Source of the DNA: Chitinivibrionales bacterium
GTDB lineage: Bacteria > Fibrobacterota > Chitinivibrionia > Chitinivibrionales > WJKA01
Length of the DNA: 32,507 nucleotides
Direction: 5' to 3'
Assembly: GCA_014728295.1 (NCBI GenBank)
Contig: WJLW01000088.1
Span: forward strand, 1 to 32,507
The notes beneath the pieces are model-generated. The model was not told the DNA's origin. It did not search any database and saw nothing but the letters and a program-made list of their open reading frames with translations. Numbering within the stretch: position 1 is the first letter of the stretch; every line of letters begins with the position of its first letter. The translations under genes and the position numbers were made by a program. Below, in pieces: positions 16,115 through 25,338 of this stretch.

Positions 16115-16968
16115 GCGTATGAAACGCCTCCGCTTATGGTTCGGGCGGCCGATGCGTTGGTCCCCAGGAATATATGGCGATAACCGGCTTCGAGGCCAAA
16201 CCCCCTGCCAACATACCACGTCCCTGCCCAAGTGGCTGCGAAACTGTCAGAAAGGGGCTTTCCTTCTTCGATGTTCAGAACTACATAGCTGGAGTCGGCA
16301 CTGATCCTGCGTTCTTCGACGGACACTATTTGATCGGCGAATGGCCCCGAGCGTTGCAAAACTGCGGTATACTCCGCAGCAGCTTTTATCTCCCATTTCC
16401 AGTTGCGCTGATGATACTTGACGCCTGCTTTGAGCTTTCCCCTCGGCCTGGTTTCGTCTGCGGCACTGATCCGAACAGTGCCCGTAGACCAGAGTTCGGT
16501 GCGGATCGGATCAAACTTGCGCCCGTATTCCACCGAAAGCGTAGCGTGCGGACTGGTTTTACCCGGCATTGATGAAAACATCCAGCTCACCCCCGCGCCG
16601 GCGGCAATTGCATTTGACTGCCATTGTATCACGTTAACCATCGCAGAAATGCTCCAGGGACCGGCGAAATAATTGCGGGCAACTCGTGTGAAAGGCATGC
16701 CGAAATCATATTCCGCCTCTGCGTAGGACAATAATGATCCGCTGACAATTGTCGTGATTCGCCGGGTAATATAGCGCTGTCCGTAATATCCCAACCCGGT
16801 GCTCATTTCGGTAAAGTCAAATGTATTACCATTTTGATCCCAGCCGAACGGGACAAAGCTTTGACTGACGCCGAGTTTAAGATAGGTTGAGCCTTTCTCG
16901 CCCTGAAAGGCGGCGCCTGCAAGAATGGTCACGCACAACAGAAGCATGGCGCCGGACAGGCGATACAT
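16108..16968 (-). CDS. putative outer-membrane beta-barrel protein
   Basis: A 286-residue exported protein with a signal peptide (MYRLSGAMLLLCVTILAGAA). The body alternates polar and aromatic residues in strand-length blocks (for example LKAGVKYHQRNWKWEIKAAA and GFGLEAGYRHIFLG) and ends in YAW, the aromatic terminus typical of barrel proteins. The ATG at 16968 has GAGGAG 6 bases upstream, much better than an earlier start at 17076. It is the first gene of the six-gene operon, coupled to the molybdoenzyme. No specific family is recognised, and whether it transports something or is structural cannot be told. Confidence 0.7.
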   Translation of the reverse strand: MYRLSGAMLLLCVTILAGAAFQGEKGSTYLKLGVSQSFVPFGWDQNGNTFDFTEMSTGLGYYGQRYITRRITTIVSGSLLSYAEAEYDFGMPFTRVARNYFAGPWSISAMVNVIQWQSNAIAAGAGVSWMFSSMPGKTSPHATLSVEYGRKFDPIRTELWSTGTVRISAADETRPRGKLKAGVKYHQRNWKWEIKAAAEYTAVLQRSGPFADQIVSVEERRISADSSYVVLNIEEGKPLSDSFAATWAGTWYVGRGFGLEAGYRHIFLGTNASAARTISGGVSYAW

Positions 16969-17248
16969 AGCGACTCCTCGGGAACAACCACAAAGGACAG
17001 GCGACAACAATTTTATCAGAACAGAAATGCACGGTACAATTGTGTGCGCGGGCAAATGAAATAAATGCGTGTCCAATGTCGACTAACAGGATGGTAATAA
17101 TATACATAGATCCGGCAAATTCCGGTTGCAAACGCCTTAAATTAGCTGAACTTTCATTCAGCAAGTATTTTAATGACACCCTATTACCGGCCACAGTATG
17201 ATCAGCCGAGGCGGCGTTCATCCGGACTGTCAACGATAGGAGATTACC

Positions 17249-18178
17249 TTGACCGATGCACTGGTGAGCATTATCGTGCCAACCTATAATCGCGAAGCCT
17301 GGCTCAAGGAGGCTGTCGAATCGCTGGTACATCAGACGTATTCTCCACTCGAGATTATTGTTGTGGATGACTGTTCACGGGTTGAGGCTACCCGCACTCT
17401 GGCTGAATTTGGAAAAGAAGTTCACATTATCCGCAATACGCGCAACCTTGGCCAGTCGGCTTCCATCAATCGCGGCCTGCGGGAGGCGCGCGGGGAATTT
17501 GCGGGAATTCTCAATGACGACGATGTGTATTGCGCACATAAAATAGCGCGGCAAATGGAAATCTTCGCACAGCATCCCGAGGTAGATCTGGTCTATGCTG
17601 ATTTCGACCTGATCACGCCCGATAAAGGTACCTGCAAATATTCGCCCGGAAAGCGGCGCAAGCTTATGCGCGGACGTTTGGCGCCGGAAACCTTTGCGGC
17701 ATTGCTCAAGGGCAATTTTATCGACGCCATAACGCCGCTTGCACGCAAGAAATGCTTTGACGTCTGCAACGGGTTCGACGAGAAACTGGGCAGCGTGGAA
17801 GACTGGGACATGTGGCTGCGCATGTCGGGAGCAGGCTTCCGGTTCTATTACCTCGACGAGGTGCTGGTGCTGGGCAGGATCCACACGGGCCGAAAATCCC
17901 GCAATCCGTTCCGGGACAAGCGCGGACGTCTGAGGGTGCTCTTCAAAGCATTCGCATCACCTGCGGGAACAAAAAACCGACACATTCGTAAGCATGCTTA
18001 TGCAACTGTTTTTTACGATTTTGCCAATGCGATTTACAAACGGAATATAACACGCCGCTGCGCGCAGTGCTATGCACTTGCCCTGCGCCTCGATCCGGGC
18101 AGGATGACGACCAAGATTCTTCGCCGGATGATTTCATCCTGCCTGAGATATCGTTTCTCACCAGCGCATGCAAAATAG
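17249..18178 (+). CDS. family 2 glycosyltransferase
   Basis: A 309-residue GT-A fold transferase. VSIIVPTYNREAWL (6-19) opens the fold, IIVVDDCS (36-43) and the DDD cluster at 90-92 (ILNDDDVYC) bind the nucleotide-sugar and metal, and GSVEDWDMWLRM is the usual catalytic-base ED region. The basic C-terminal tail (about 230-309) has no membrane segment. It starts at a TTG (17249), with AGGAG about 7 bases upstream; there is no better ATG. It probably extends a surface glycan. It is divergent from the outer-membrane/molybdoenzyme operon and convergent with the methyltransferase, and it is a single-gene unit. Confidence 0.92.
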   Translation: MTDALVSIIVPTYNREAWLKEAVESLVHQTYSPLEIIVVDDCSRVEATRTLAEFGKEVHIIRNTRNLGQSASINRGLREARGEFAGILNDDDVYCAHKIARQMEIFAQHPEVDLVYADFDLITPDKGTCKYSPGKRRKLMRGRLAPETFAALLKGNFIDAITPLARKKCFDVCNGFDEKLGSVEDWDMWLRMSGAGFRFYYLDEVLVLGRIHTGRKSRNPFRDKRGRLRVLFKAFASPAGTKNRHIRKHAYATVFYDFANAIYKRNITRRCAQCYALALRLDPGRMTTKILRRMISSCLRYRFSPAHAK

Positions 18179-18189
18179 CCGCTTGCAAA

Positions 18190-18687
18190 TCAAAAGGTGA
18201 GTTTTCTTTTGCCGAATAAGCGCTGCAACAAGCCTGGCCGGATGTGATTTACGATCCCCCACCCGACATGCCACCGATTGATATCGACGATGCGCTTGAT
18301 GTCAAGGCACGACAAATAGCGCCGCTTTATGGCCTTGCGTTTTTTGAAGCACCGCACATGTCCTTCGCAATCGAATTTGGGCAGGCTGAATATAAGCGGA
18401 ATACCGCTTCTGATATTGCGCAGAACGTCAAGATCGTTATCGATATGCTCAAGTGTTTCGAGGGAAACAGCCAGCGAGTAATGTTCGGGAAAGCTGCGAG
18501 CATTGGTTGCATCGGCCTGGAAAAAGTCCTGCTTTGCCCGCTTGCGGGCCAGCTCGATCGCATGTGGACTGAAATCCATCCCCCGGTAGTTGCGAAAGCC
18601 CTCGTCATACAGATACTGAGCAAATTGCCCGACACCGCAGCCGATTTCAATAATGGACGGATCGGAGAACTGCTTGACGAAGAGCAT
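18190..18687 (-). CDS. class I SAM-dependent methyltransferase, 5' end irregular
   Basis: From the first ATG (18687) the protein is 165 residues with motif I IIEIGCGVGQFAQYL (12-26), GMDFSP and the LETLEHIDND motif IV region: a small Methyltransf_11/23-type fold. But the frame continues upstream of this ATG, encoding clear family-like sequence (EESTTFYDQLYHTAPQYHLH) back to about 18792, with no ATG, GTG or TTG. It is stopped in frame at about 18822. AGGTG sits 4 bases before an ATC at 18792-18790, as if the start codon had been altered. Alternatively, a one-base frameshift joins a short ATG frame at 18853. The real product is therefore probably about 200 residues or more. Confidence 0.75.
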   Translation of the reverse strand: MLFVKQFSDPSIIEIGCGVGQFAQYLYDEGFRNYRGMDFSPHAIELARKRAKQDFFQADATNARSFPEHYSLAVSLETLEHIDNDLDVLRNIRSGIPLIFSLPKFDCEGHVRCFKKRKAIKRRYLSCLDIKRIVDINRWHVGWGIVNHIRPGLLQRLFGKRKLTF

Positions 18688-18958
18688 AGCCTGCGCGAAG
18701 AGCGGGAAATAGTGGGTATCCTTGTAATGCAGGTGATACTGAGGAGCCGTGTGGTAGAGCTGATCGTAGAATGTAGTGCTTTCTTCAGCGATAGTGCACC
18801 TGCCCTGTTCAGGTAGTTACCAGTGATAAGGTGTCTGGCCAGCGTGTGAGCATAATCTCACCCGCTTGAATATGAAAACCGTTATGGCGCGTGAACGAGC
18901 ATGCCACCAGCGCGTGTGATTCGGAAGCGACAAGCTTTGATAGTGTATTTCATCCAGT

Positions 18959-20899
18959 TCAACAGACAACCACTACGGCATGCAAATCAATCCGGTCAAT
19001 TTTTATCCGCAATTTGCCTTTCTTGAAAGAAGTCTCGACAAAGCGGCTTTCACCGGCTATCTCAACCGACCTCGGCGGGGAATCCTGTTTCAGCGTCAAC
19101 TCAATCGGCCCGACGGGCGGAATGAAATCATACACCGGTTTGGCAGTGCTGTAATACAACGTCGAGGTATTTATCAGGTGGATGAGCAGCTTGCCGTTTT
19201 TAGTACGCAACGCCATATCGACTGCCGGCGGAGCCGACATGCGTATTTTTGGTTTGGGGTAGAGTTTCTTGACGATACTTCCGATAAACGCGCGCAAGTG
19301 CGGGGAGTGCTTCTTGAGGTAATAGTCTCCAAGCGGACCATACACACCGGCAATGGCGCCGTCACCAACTTTTCTGAAGGACGCCGCGGGCTGCTGGTTT
19401 TTGCGCACATCCTGGTTGGAAGCGCGATAACCGATTATCTCAGCATCCCCCGCGCCGATTGACTGCCACAGGCCTTCCAGTTTCGCCGGGATAAATCCGG
19501 TATCGATAAAAGGCAGTTCTTCTTTCGCCTTTCCTTTCAGCGTAACGCCAAGCTGGTTTTTGAACAGACGGGCAGTTTCCGCACCCGTAATCAGTACCTT
19601 GCCACCATTTTTAAGGTATACCTTCACCGCCGAGACAAACTCTTTGTCAAGCGTGTGACACTCGGGAATTATCAGCAGTTGATAGTCGTTCAATTTGTAT
19701 GCCGTGGGGCCGATCAGATGAAATTCCGCTACAACATCGACGGAGTAGCCAAGGTCAAGCAATGCCTCGGTCATGCCTCTGGCGCCCGTCAATTCATGTT
19801 TGCGCGGCGTGTAGATACGCTCAGCGCGCTCTTTGTGCGCTTTGGAAGGCAGGAGCACGGCAATCTGCGGCACCGTTTCGGTCTGGAAGGAGACAGCTTT
19901 CCTTTTGCGACAAAAAGCGGATACTTCGGCGATACTCTCAATCATCCAGTCGCTAACCCGGCCGCGACGCGTCGGCTGATAATAAATTTCATAGCCTCCG
20001 CCCTGCGATATAATAAAGGCGGCTTCGAGCTTGAGCTGCTCAGGTGATTTATGCGCCGTATGATACTTGAAATGTTCATTGTGAAATCCCCACGCCATGA
20101 GGTCCCAGGGCTTGCCGTAGGATGCAAGAATGCGTGCGGGAAAGCGGGAAGGTTCGGCGGCATCACCGGAGAGGAAATCGAGGTTTGCGCTCAATGGTTC
20201 CGGCATGAACTGCGAATGCGCCCAGGCGCTGGTAAGTGCGAACCCGGGAACCCGCGCATGCATTTCGTCAACATAGTGGGCCAGGTACTTGCGGAACTGC
20301 CTGCGGTGAAATTCCATCCACTGCGGCCACAGCTCCTCATCCTGTGAGGTCGGCGCCGGCTTGCCGCCGGTTTCGTTCTTCCATGCGTCAACAGCTTCGG
20401 GACACCAGTCGGGCCAGACGGCCCAGCATTCACCATCTATCCAGGCGCCGTCGAGATCATACTTTTCGGCAACTTCGACCAGTTGGGGTATCATGAATTG
20501 ATCGACATAGCCGCGAAAGGTCGACGTATGCCCGCCGTCATCATTGCCGTTTTCGTCGAGTCGGGCCCACTCGGGATGATGCTTGACGGCTTCGGCGTCA
20601 AAGACGCCGGAATAATGAACGAACAGGCCAACGCCATGTTTTTTGGTAACTTTGCGATACATTTTGAGCGAGTCTTTTTTCACGCCGGGAGACGTCCAGC
20701 CGACTTTTGAGGTGTATCCGGTGAGTCCTTCGTGACCTTTGCAATCATATTGTACATAATCCGGCCTCGTTTTTTTGATGAGCTTTTCGATCATTGATTC
20801 GGCTACGTCAAGGCCCAGTTCCGTATCCCTACTCTTGGGGTGTAAATCAAAATGGATGCCGAAATACATTTCTTCGCGCTTTTTAATTTTTTTGGCCAC
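18959..20899 (-). CDS. putative glycoside hydrolase, GHL6/alpha-amylase-superfamily-like
   Basis: A 646-residue protein without a signal peptide. The N-terminal two-thirds look like a TIM barrel (residues 12-340) with YVQYDCKGHEG, FVHYSGVFD and the strongly conserved LDGAWIDGECWAVWPDW, where D155 and E157 are candidate catalytic acids. Residues about 350-470 look like the glutamine-amidotransferase-like (beta-galactosidase trimerisation) domain (QLLIIPECHTL, KVYLKNGGKVLITG), and the end is a beta-sandwich. That layout matches the hypothetical glycosyl hydrolase 6 group (PF14871) related to GH29/GH42 enzymes; the substrate is unknown. The start is GTG at 20899 with GGAG 5 bases before it. It is transcribed in the same direction as the exporter operon, 100 bases downstream of it. 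Confidence 0.78.
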   Translation of the reverse strand: MAKKIKKREEMYFGIHFDLHPKSRDTELGLDVAESMIEKLIKKTRPDYVQYDCKGHEGLTGYTSKVGWTSPGVKKDSLKMYRKVTKKHGVGLFVHYSGVFDAEAVKHHPEWARLDENGNDDGGHTSTFRGYVDQFMIPQLVEVAEKYDLDGAWIDGECWAVWPDWCPEAVDAWKNETGGKPAPTSQDEELWPQWMEFHRRQFRKYLAHYVDEMHARVPGFALTSAWAHSQFMPEPLSANLDFLSGDAAEPSRFPARILASYGKPWDLMAWGFHNEHFKYHTAHKSPEQLKLEAAFIISQGGGYEIYYQPTRRGRVSDWMIESIAEVSAFCRKRKAVSFQTETVPQIAVLLPSKAHKERAERIYTPRKHELTGARGMTEALLDLGYSVDVVAEFHLIGPTAYKLNDYQLLIIPECHTLDKEFVSAVKVYLKNGGKVLITGAETARLFKNQLGVTLKGKAKEELPFIDTGFIPAKLEGLWQSIGAGDAEIIGYRASNQDVRKNQQPAASFRKVGDGAIAGVYGPLGDYYLKKHSPHLRAFIGSIVKKLYPKPKIRMSAPPAVDMALRTKNGKLLIHLINTSTLYYSTAKPVYDFIPPVGPIELTLKQDSPPRSVEIAGESRFVETSFKKGKLRIKIDRIDLHAVVVVC

Positions 20900-20999
20900 C
20901 TGCTCTCCTTTGTATCAAATGTAAACTATCGTCACGCACTTGAAAATACATTATGAATAGTTGTCGACCGCACGGATGTTGCGGCATGTTTCTGCGCTG

Positions 21000-22265
21000 T
21001 TATTCGTACCGCAATGCTTCAATCGGACTCATGCGAGATGCTTTGATGGCGGGGTAGAGGCCAAAGATAATACCGACGCTGATAATTATGGTTACCACGT
21101 AAATAATGTGGGATAGGAGAATCGTCGGTTCTACCGCCCCTTCGGTGCTTTTGGCGATTGCTTCTTTGAAGTAAAGGGGGATGACCCCGAGCGGGATGCC
21201 CAGCAAGCCGCCCAGCAAGCTCAGGGTGGTGGTTTCAGCAACAAACTGGATGAAAATCTGCAATCGTTTCGCGCCCAGTGCCATGCGGACGCCAATTTCG
21301 TGAATACGTTCGCTGATACTTGACAACATGACGTTCATGATGCTGAGACCGCCGACCAGCAATGATATCAGGGAGATAATCGTCATAATGACGCTAATGT
21401 TATTGAGCATGGTACGCATCTCTTCAACGCGCTCGGCGGTGTTATACTCAAAATCTTCCACCCCCCGATGATGTGCGGCCAGCGATTGTGCGATTTTTTT
21501 TGTCTCCTCCTCGAGCTTTTCAACGTCACTTACGGTTATCTCGATCGATCCGGGATTTGGATCAAAACCGACAATATATTTCTGCATGGTTTTTATCGGT
21601 ATGAACAGCGTGCGACGGCGATAGCGATCTTCCGGATTTTTCGGCCCGAAAATGCCAATTATTTGCAGGCGGGTATTCTCGTAGACAACATGTTTGTGTA
21701 AAAGATCGTACCTGCTGCTTTCCCGGTTGGCGCTAAATGATAATTGCTTCTGAATTCGCTCTTCGATATGCCAGGGCAGCAGGCAAACTTGAGCGCCGCG
21801 TTCATATTCTTCGGGCGTAAACCACCGGCCGCCTTCGATTTCGATATGCTCGAAATCGACGGCCAGGGCGGCACTGTCAACTGCCTTGATCTTTACGCGT
21901 GCGCGTTTGCCCAGGATGTAAATCCGCTCCCGGCGCGTGATATACCTGGCAACTTCTCCAACTTCTTCTGCATTATCTGCAAGGTAATTCCCATCACTGA
22001 AACGCATGCCGGGTGAGCGGCTCCAGGCAACTTTATCAGCATCTTCCGGAGCATTTTTTTGCCAGACCCAGATAGTCCCCAGCCAGCGCGACATTTTCGA
22101 ATTCAAAAATTTATCGATCCCTCCGATCAGCGTCAGCATCGCCACCAGCGAAGCCACGCCAAACAGCACCCCCAGTATAGACAAAGCAGATCGCAGAAAA
22201 TGCGATCGCATTTCTATGAGCGACATTTTTATGCCGACGAGGATTGAGATTGCTATTTTAGGCAT
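21000..22265 (-). CDS. MacB-type ABC transporter permease 2
   Basis: A 421-residue permease with one N-terminal membrane helix (about 18-40), a large periplasmic MacB_PCD domain, and the C-terminal FtsX core with three helices (about 275-300, 325-350, 385-405; IMNVMLSSISERIHEIGVRMALGAK). No ATPase domain is fused to it. It lies 54 bases downstream of the first permease, separated by a strong hairpin, and its own ribosome site is poor. It probably pairs with the first permease as a heterodimer in a mechanotransmission-type exporter. Confidence 0.9.
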   Translation of the reverse strand: MPKIAISILVGIKMSLIEMRSHFLRSALSILGVLFGVASLVAMLTLIGGIDKFLNSKMSRWLGTIWVWQKNAPEDADKVAWSRSPGMRFSDGNYLADNAEEVGEVARYITRRERIYILGKRARVKIKAVDSAALAVDFEHIEIEGGRWFTPEEYERGAQVCLLPWHIEERIQKQLSFSANRESSRYDLLHKHVVYENTRLQIIGIFGPKNPEDRYRRRTLFIPIKTMQKYIVGFDPNPGSIEITVSDVEKLEEETKKIAQSLAAHHRGVEDFEYNTAERVEEMRTMLNNISVIMTIISLISLLVGGLSIMNVMLSSISERIHEIGVRMALGAKRLQIFIQFVAETTTLSLLGGLLGIPLGVIPLYFKEAIAKSTEGAVEPTILLSHIIYVVTIIISVGIIFGLYPAIKASRMSPIEALRYE

Positions 22266-22280
22266 ATTAAATAGGCGACG

Positions 22281-22321
22281 GACGACACGACGATCTCGTT
22301 TGGCGGGATCGTCGTGTCGTC
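22281..22321 (-). repeat. 15-bp perfect inverted repeat between the two permease genes
   Basis: GACGACACGACGATC (22281-22295) and GATCGTCGTGTCGTC (22307-22321) pair perfectly over 15 bp with an 11-base loop. The hairpin starts within the stop codon of the first permease and ends 15 bases before the second ATG. There is no T tract, so it is not a standard intrinsic terminator. Confidence 0.85.
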
Positions 22322-23546
22322 AATAACACAACGCCTCCACCGGCTGCATATTCGCTGCCTTTGCTGCAGGGACGAGACCGCTGAAAAAACCGGCGACCAG
22401 GGTGAAACCAAATGCCAGGGCGTAATCCGCAATCGTCAACATGGGATTGAAGGGAAAAAAATCTTCGGGAAAGAAGGTAATTGATGCACCAACTACCATA
22501 CCCATTCCCCCGCCAATGACACAGACGAAAATGGCTTCTATGATAAATTGCGCAAATATGTCGAATCTTTTTGCTCCGAGCGCCTTGCGAATACCGATTT
22601 CCCTGATGCGCTCGCCGATGGTCGCAAACATGATATTCATTATGCTGATGCCGCCAACCAGCAGGGAAATCGCCGCAATGCAGAACAGCAGAACCTTCAT
22701 GCCGAATGACGCTTTGCGCTGCTCGGCGATCTTGTCACGTGCTATTTCGAATTCAAAATCGGTCACCCCGCGATGCATGGCGGTCAGCTCGGTGGTGATC
22801 TGCGCCTCCGCCAGGTCGATGTATTCCGTGCCGATCAACTGAACGGCTATTTCCTCCCGGCTGCGGCGATAGCCGCCAAAACGGGAAAGGTAATACGGAT
22901 ACGGGATCAGGCACTCGCGTGCGCGCTCATTTTGACGCGAAGAAGACTGGGTAATGCCGACAACTTTGAAGGGAATCGAACGCATGACAATCTCTTCACC
23001 CAATGGATTGGCATCTTCTCCCCAGATCCGTTCAACTACGCCGCTGCCGAGAATAATGACCGGTATCGGTTCTGCAAAATCCGCCATGGAGAACCATTTT
23101 CCTTTGTCAATGGTGTAGCTGAACGCTTCATGGTGATGGAGCGATACTCCTTTGACGCGAGACCAGGTTGACTTATCTTTGAAGCGGATCCGCTGCCAGC
23201 GCAAGTCGGCAATCGGCAGGACGGATTTGATGTAGTTGTGTCGCTGCGCAATGGTGACAACCTCCTCAAGGGTAACCCCTCGTGATTGCTGAAACGCCAT
23301 TTTCTCTCTGCGCGTAACGGGCTCTTTTTCCTGGATATTAATTATCGTCAACCCACCGAGTTGCTCGAGATTGCTTTTAATGTCCGCTTCCATTGCGCGC
23401 ACAAATGCAAGATCCCACAGCAGTGCGACAACACCAAGAAAAATCCCGAATGATGTGATAAACGTGCGTAGCGGATTGCTGAATACTTCCACCAGGCATA
23501 ATTTGAAATTGACGGATAAAATGGATACCGGGCGCGTCAGAATCAT
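22320..23546 (-). CDS. MacB-type ABC transporter permease 1
   Basis: A 408-residue permease of the MacB/FtsX class: an N-terminal membrane helix (about 20-45), a periplasmic domain, and C-terminal FtsX helices (VLLFCIAAISLLVGGISIMN, IIEAIFVCVIGGGMGMVVG, ALAFGFTLVAGFFSGLVPA). The signature IREIGIRKALGAKR of the coupling helix region is intact. It overlaps the ATPase gene by 4 bases (ATGA). It differs clearly from the second permease over most of its length, so the pair looks like an old duplication specialised into two subunits. Confidence 0.92.
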   Translation of the reverse strand: MILTRPVSILSVNFKLCLVEVFSNPLRTFITSFGIFLGVVALLWDLAFVRAMEADIKSNLEQLGGLTIINIQEKEPVTRREKMAFQQSRGVTLEEVVTIAQRHNYIKSVLPIADLRWQRIRFKDKSTWSRVKGVSLHHHEAFSYTIDKGKWFSMADFAEPIPVIILGSGVVERIWGEDANPLGEEIVMRSIPFKVVGITQSSSRQNERARECLIPYPYYLSRFGGYRRSREEIAVQLIGTEYIDLAEAQITTELTAMHRGVTDFEFEIARDKIAEQRKASFGMKVLLFCIAAISLLVGGISIMNIMFATIGERIREIGIRKALGAKRFDIFAQFIIEAIFVCVIGGGMGMVVGASITFFPEDFFPFNPMLTIADYALAFGFTLVAGFFSGLVPAAKAANMQPVEALCY

Positions 23547-24220
23547 ACATCGATTCTTCCGTCGACCAGCCTGACCAGCCGTTGGGCCCGGGACGCGACA
23601 TCATCTTCGTGCGTGATGGTAATGATGGTATTGCCTTCGTGATGCAGATCGTGAAATACGCCGAGAATTTCCTGCGTGGTGTAACTGTCAAGGTTGCCGG
23701 TCGGTTCGTCGGCCAGTATCAGTGAGGGATTTTTGACAACCGCTCTGGCAATGGCAACGCGCTGCTTCTGGCCACCCGATATCTCGGAAGGCTTGTGAGA
23801 ACGACGATCCCAGATGCCGAACCGGCGCAACGTCTTTTCAACCATTGCTCCGCGTTTGCGGGCCGGGATATTCGCATAAATCAACGGCAATTCCACATTT
23901 GCCGCGACGTCAAGCTTCGGCAGCAGGTTGAAATTCTGAAACACAAAGCCGATATCCTTATTGCGAATATCGGCCAGCCGTGCCGGGGAGAAGTTGGCCA
24001 CCGATTCCGCATTGAACAGGTAATTGCCGCGAGTCGGGTTGTCCAGGCAGCCGATAATATTGAGCAAAGTAGATTTGCCGGCGCCACTATGCCCCATGAT
24101 CGCAACATACTCTCCTCGTGAAACAGAAAGTGAAATCTCGTGTAACACGTCAATCTGCTCCCCGCCGATAAAGTAGGATTTCGACAAGGCCTTCGTTTGT
24201 ATGACCTGTTGGGCATGCAT
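23543..24220 (-). CDS. ABC transporter ATP-binding protein (MacB/LolD type)
   Basis: A 225-residue nucleotide-binding subunit. Walker A is GHSGAGKST (43-51), the Q-loop is [10 protein letters not shown] (94-103), the signature is ISGGQKQR (147-154), Walker B is LILADEP (167-173) followed by TGNLD, and the switch His lies in ITITHEDD. All are intact. LolD/MacB-type ATPases work with FtsX-class permeases. An AGGAGGGG stretch about 12 bases upstream, inside the end of the adaptor gene, serves as ribosome site. It sits between the adaptor (5-base gap) and permease 1 (4-base overlap), so all are one unit. Confidence 0.95.
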   Translation of the reverse strand: MHAQQVIQTKALSKSYFIGGEQIDVLHEISLSVSRGEYVAIMGHSGAGKSTLLNIIGCLDNPTRGNYLFNAESVANFSPARLADIRNKDIGFVFQNFNLLPKLDVAANVELPLIYANIPARKRGAMVEKTLRRFGIWDRRSHKPSEISGGQKQRVAIARAVVKNPSLILADEPTGNLDSYTTQEILGVFHDLHHEGNTIITITHEDDVASRAQRLVRLVDGRIDV

Positions 24221-24225
24221 GGCGG

Positions 24226-25338
24226 CTACTTGCCCCTCCTGCCTCTGCGCTTCTTATCTTCATTCCCGTCTCCTTCTTTGAAATACACAACCTCTCCGCG
24301 CGCAAGACCCGAGACAACTTCGTAGTGCTTATAATCGGTTTTACCGACTTTGATTTTGCGTTGCTCTGTTTTAGCGGCTCCATCCTGCGCATTCGGTACG
24401 ACATCGACAAAATATGCGCTGCCCCGCTTGCGCACAAAATGATTAGGAACGCCCAGCACATTCTTTTTGTCAAGAATTACAAATTCTGCATTGACGTTAA
24501 TTCCGGGCGAAATGCCGGGTATTATCGAGTCGACAGAAATGCGCACTTCGAATGTTCCCAGCTCATCATTATTCGATTTTTTTGCGCTCAGTGATATAAA
24601 GGTGATTGTTCCCTGCGTTTGCGCGTGCTCAAATGCCTCCGGGCGAATGGCAACGTGCTGGCCGGGCTCCAAGTGAACATAATCAACTTCACCTATCTGC
24701 GAAACAACTTCCAGCTTTGAAATATCGGCAATGGTTCCAATCGTCGTGCCGGATTGAAAACCGGAAGTGGCGGAAACGGCAATCTCGCCTTCCTCAACGT
24801 TAAGGCTGGTCAGTACACCGCTCATTGGCGATATGATTACGGTTTTCTCCAGTTCGTCGTCCAGATCCTTGAGCTCCAGTTGCACCTGCTTAAATGCAAT
24901 TTCAGCCAGCTCATGCTCGCTTTTTCGGTCTTCAAGCGATTTCTCCGAAACAGTACCGGTTTCGTAAAGCGAGGCGGTGTGTTCATAATCGCGTCGGGCC
25001 TGATTCATCTTTATTTCGGCCCGCCGTACCGAAAGGGCCGTACGTTCCCGTTTATAGAGAAGCCGCTCGGGATCAATAATCAGTAAGGTGTCTCCTTTGC
25101 TTACGAGCTGACCTTCTTTGACAAACAGCTTTTCGATGCGTCCGCTGGCTTCGCACTTCAGATCGAGCTTCACCAGCGGACGGACTTCTCCGGTCTGGGA
25201 GATGACGTCTCGCAGGTTTACATAGTCAACGATATGCGTTTCTTCGTAGGTAACACTTTCTTCTTTTTTGGCGATGCATCCGCTGATAAGGATGAAGGCA
25301 GTCAACGCCGGGCATAGGGCAGAAATAATTCGCATCAT
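24226..25338 (-). CDS. periplasmic adaptor lipoprotein (MacA/HlyD-like)
   Basis: A 370-residue membrane-fusion protein. The signal peptide ends in a good lipobox (LISGC, Cys21). The split lipoyl/barrel-sandwich halves are visible: ASGRIEKLFVKEGQLVSKGD near residues 65-84 and VISPMSGVLTSLNVEEGE after the coiled coil. Between them is a helical hairpin (about 100-160, with SVRRAEIKMNQARRDYE). A beta-barrel and a membrane-proximal domain follow. It links the inner-membrane permeases to the TolC-like channel. The stop of the upstream TolC gene overlaps its ATG. The tail is very basic (KRRGRRGK). Confidence 0.93.
   Translation of the reverse strand: MMRIISALCPALTAFILISGCIAKKEESVTYEETHIVDYVNLRDVISQTGEVRPLVKLDLKCEASGRIEKLFVKEGQLVSKGDTLLIIDPERLLYKRERTALSVRRAEIKMNQARRDYEHTASLYETGTVSEKSLEDRKSEHELAEIAFKQVQLELKDLDDELEKTVIISPMSGVLTSLNVEEGEIAVSATSGFQSGTTIGTIADISKLEVVSQIGEVDYVHLEPGQHVAIRPEAFEHAQTQGTITFISLSAKKSNNDELGTFEVRISVDSIIPGISPGINVNAEFVILDKKNVLGVPNHFVRKRGSAYFVDVVPNAQDGAAKTEQRKIKVGKTDYKHYEVVSGLARGEVVYFKEGDGNEDKKRRGRRGK

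Noticed and set aside
18824..18958. An N-terminal methyltransferase fragment (NHTRWWHARSR) upstream of the methyltransferase gene
   Set aside because: All three minus-strand frames are partly open here and each reads plausibly, so the motif may be chance; not enough to annotate a separate gene.
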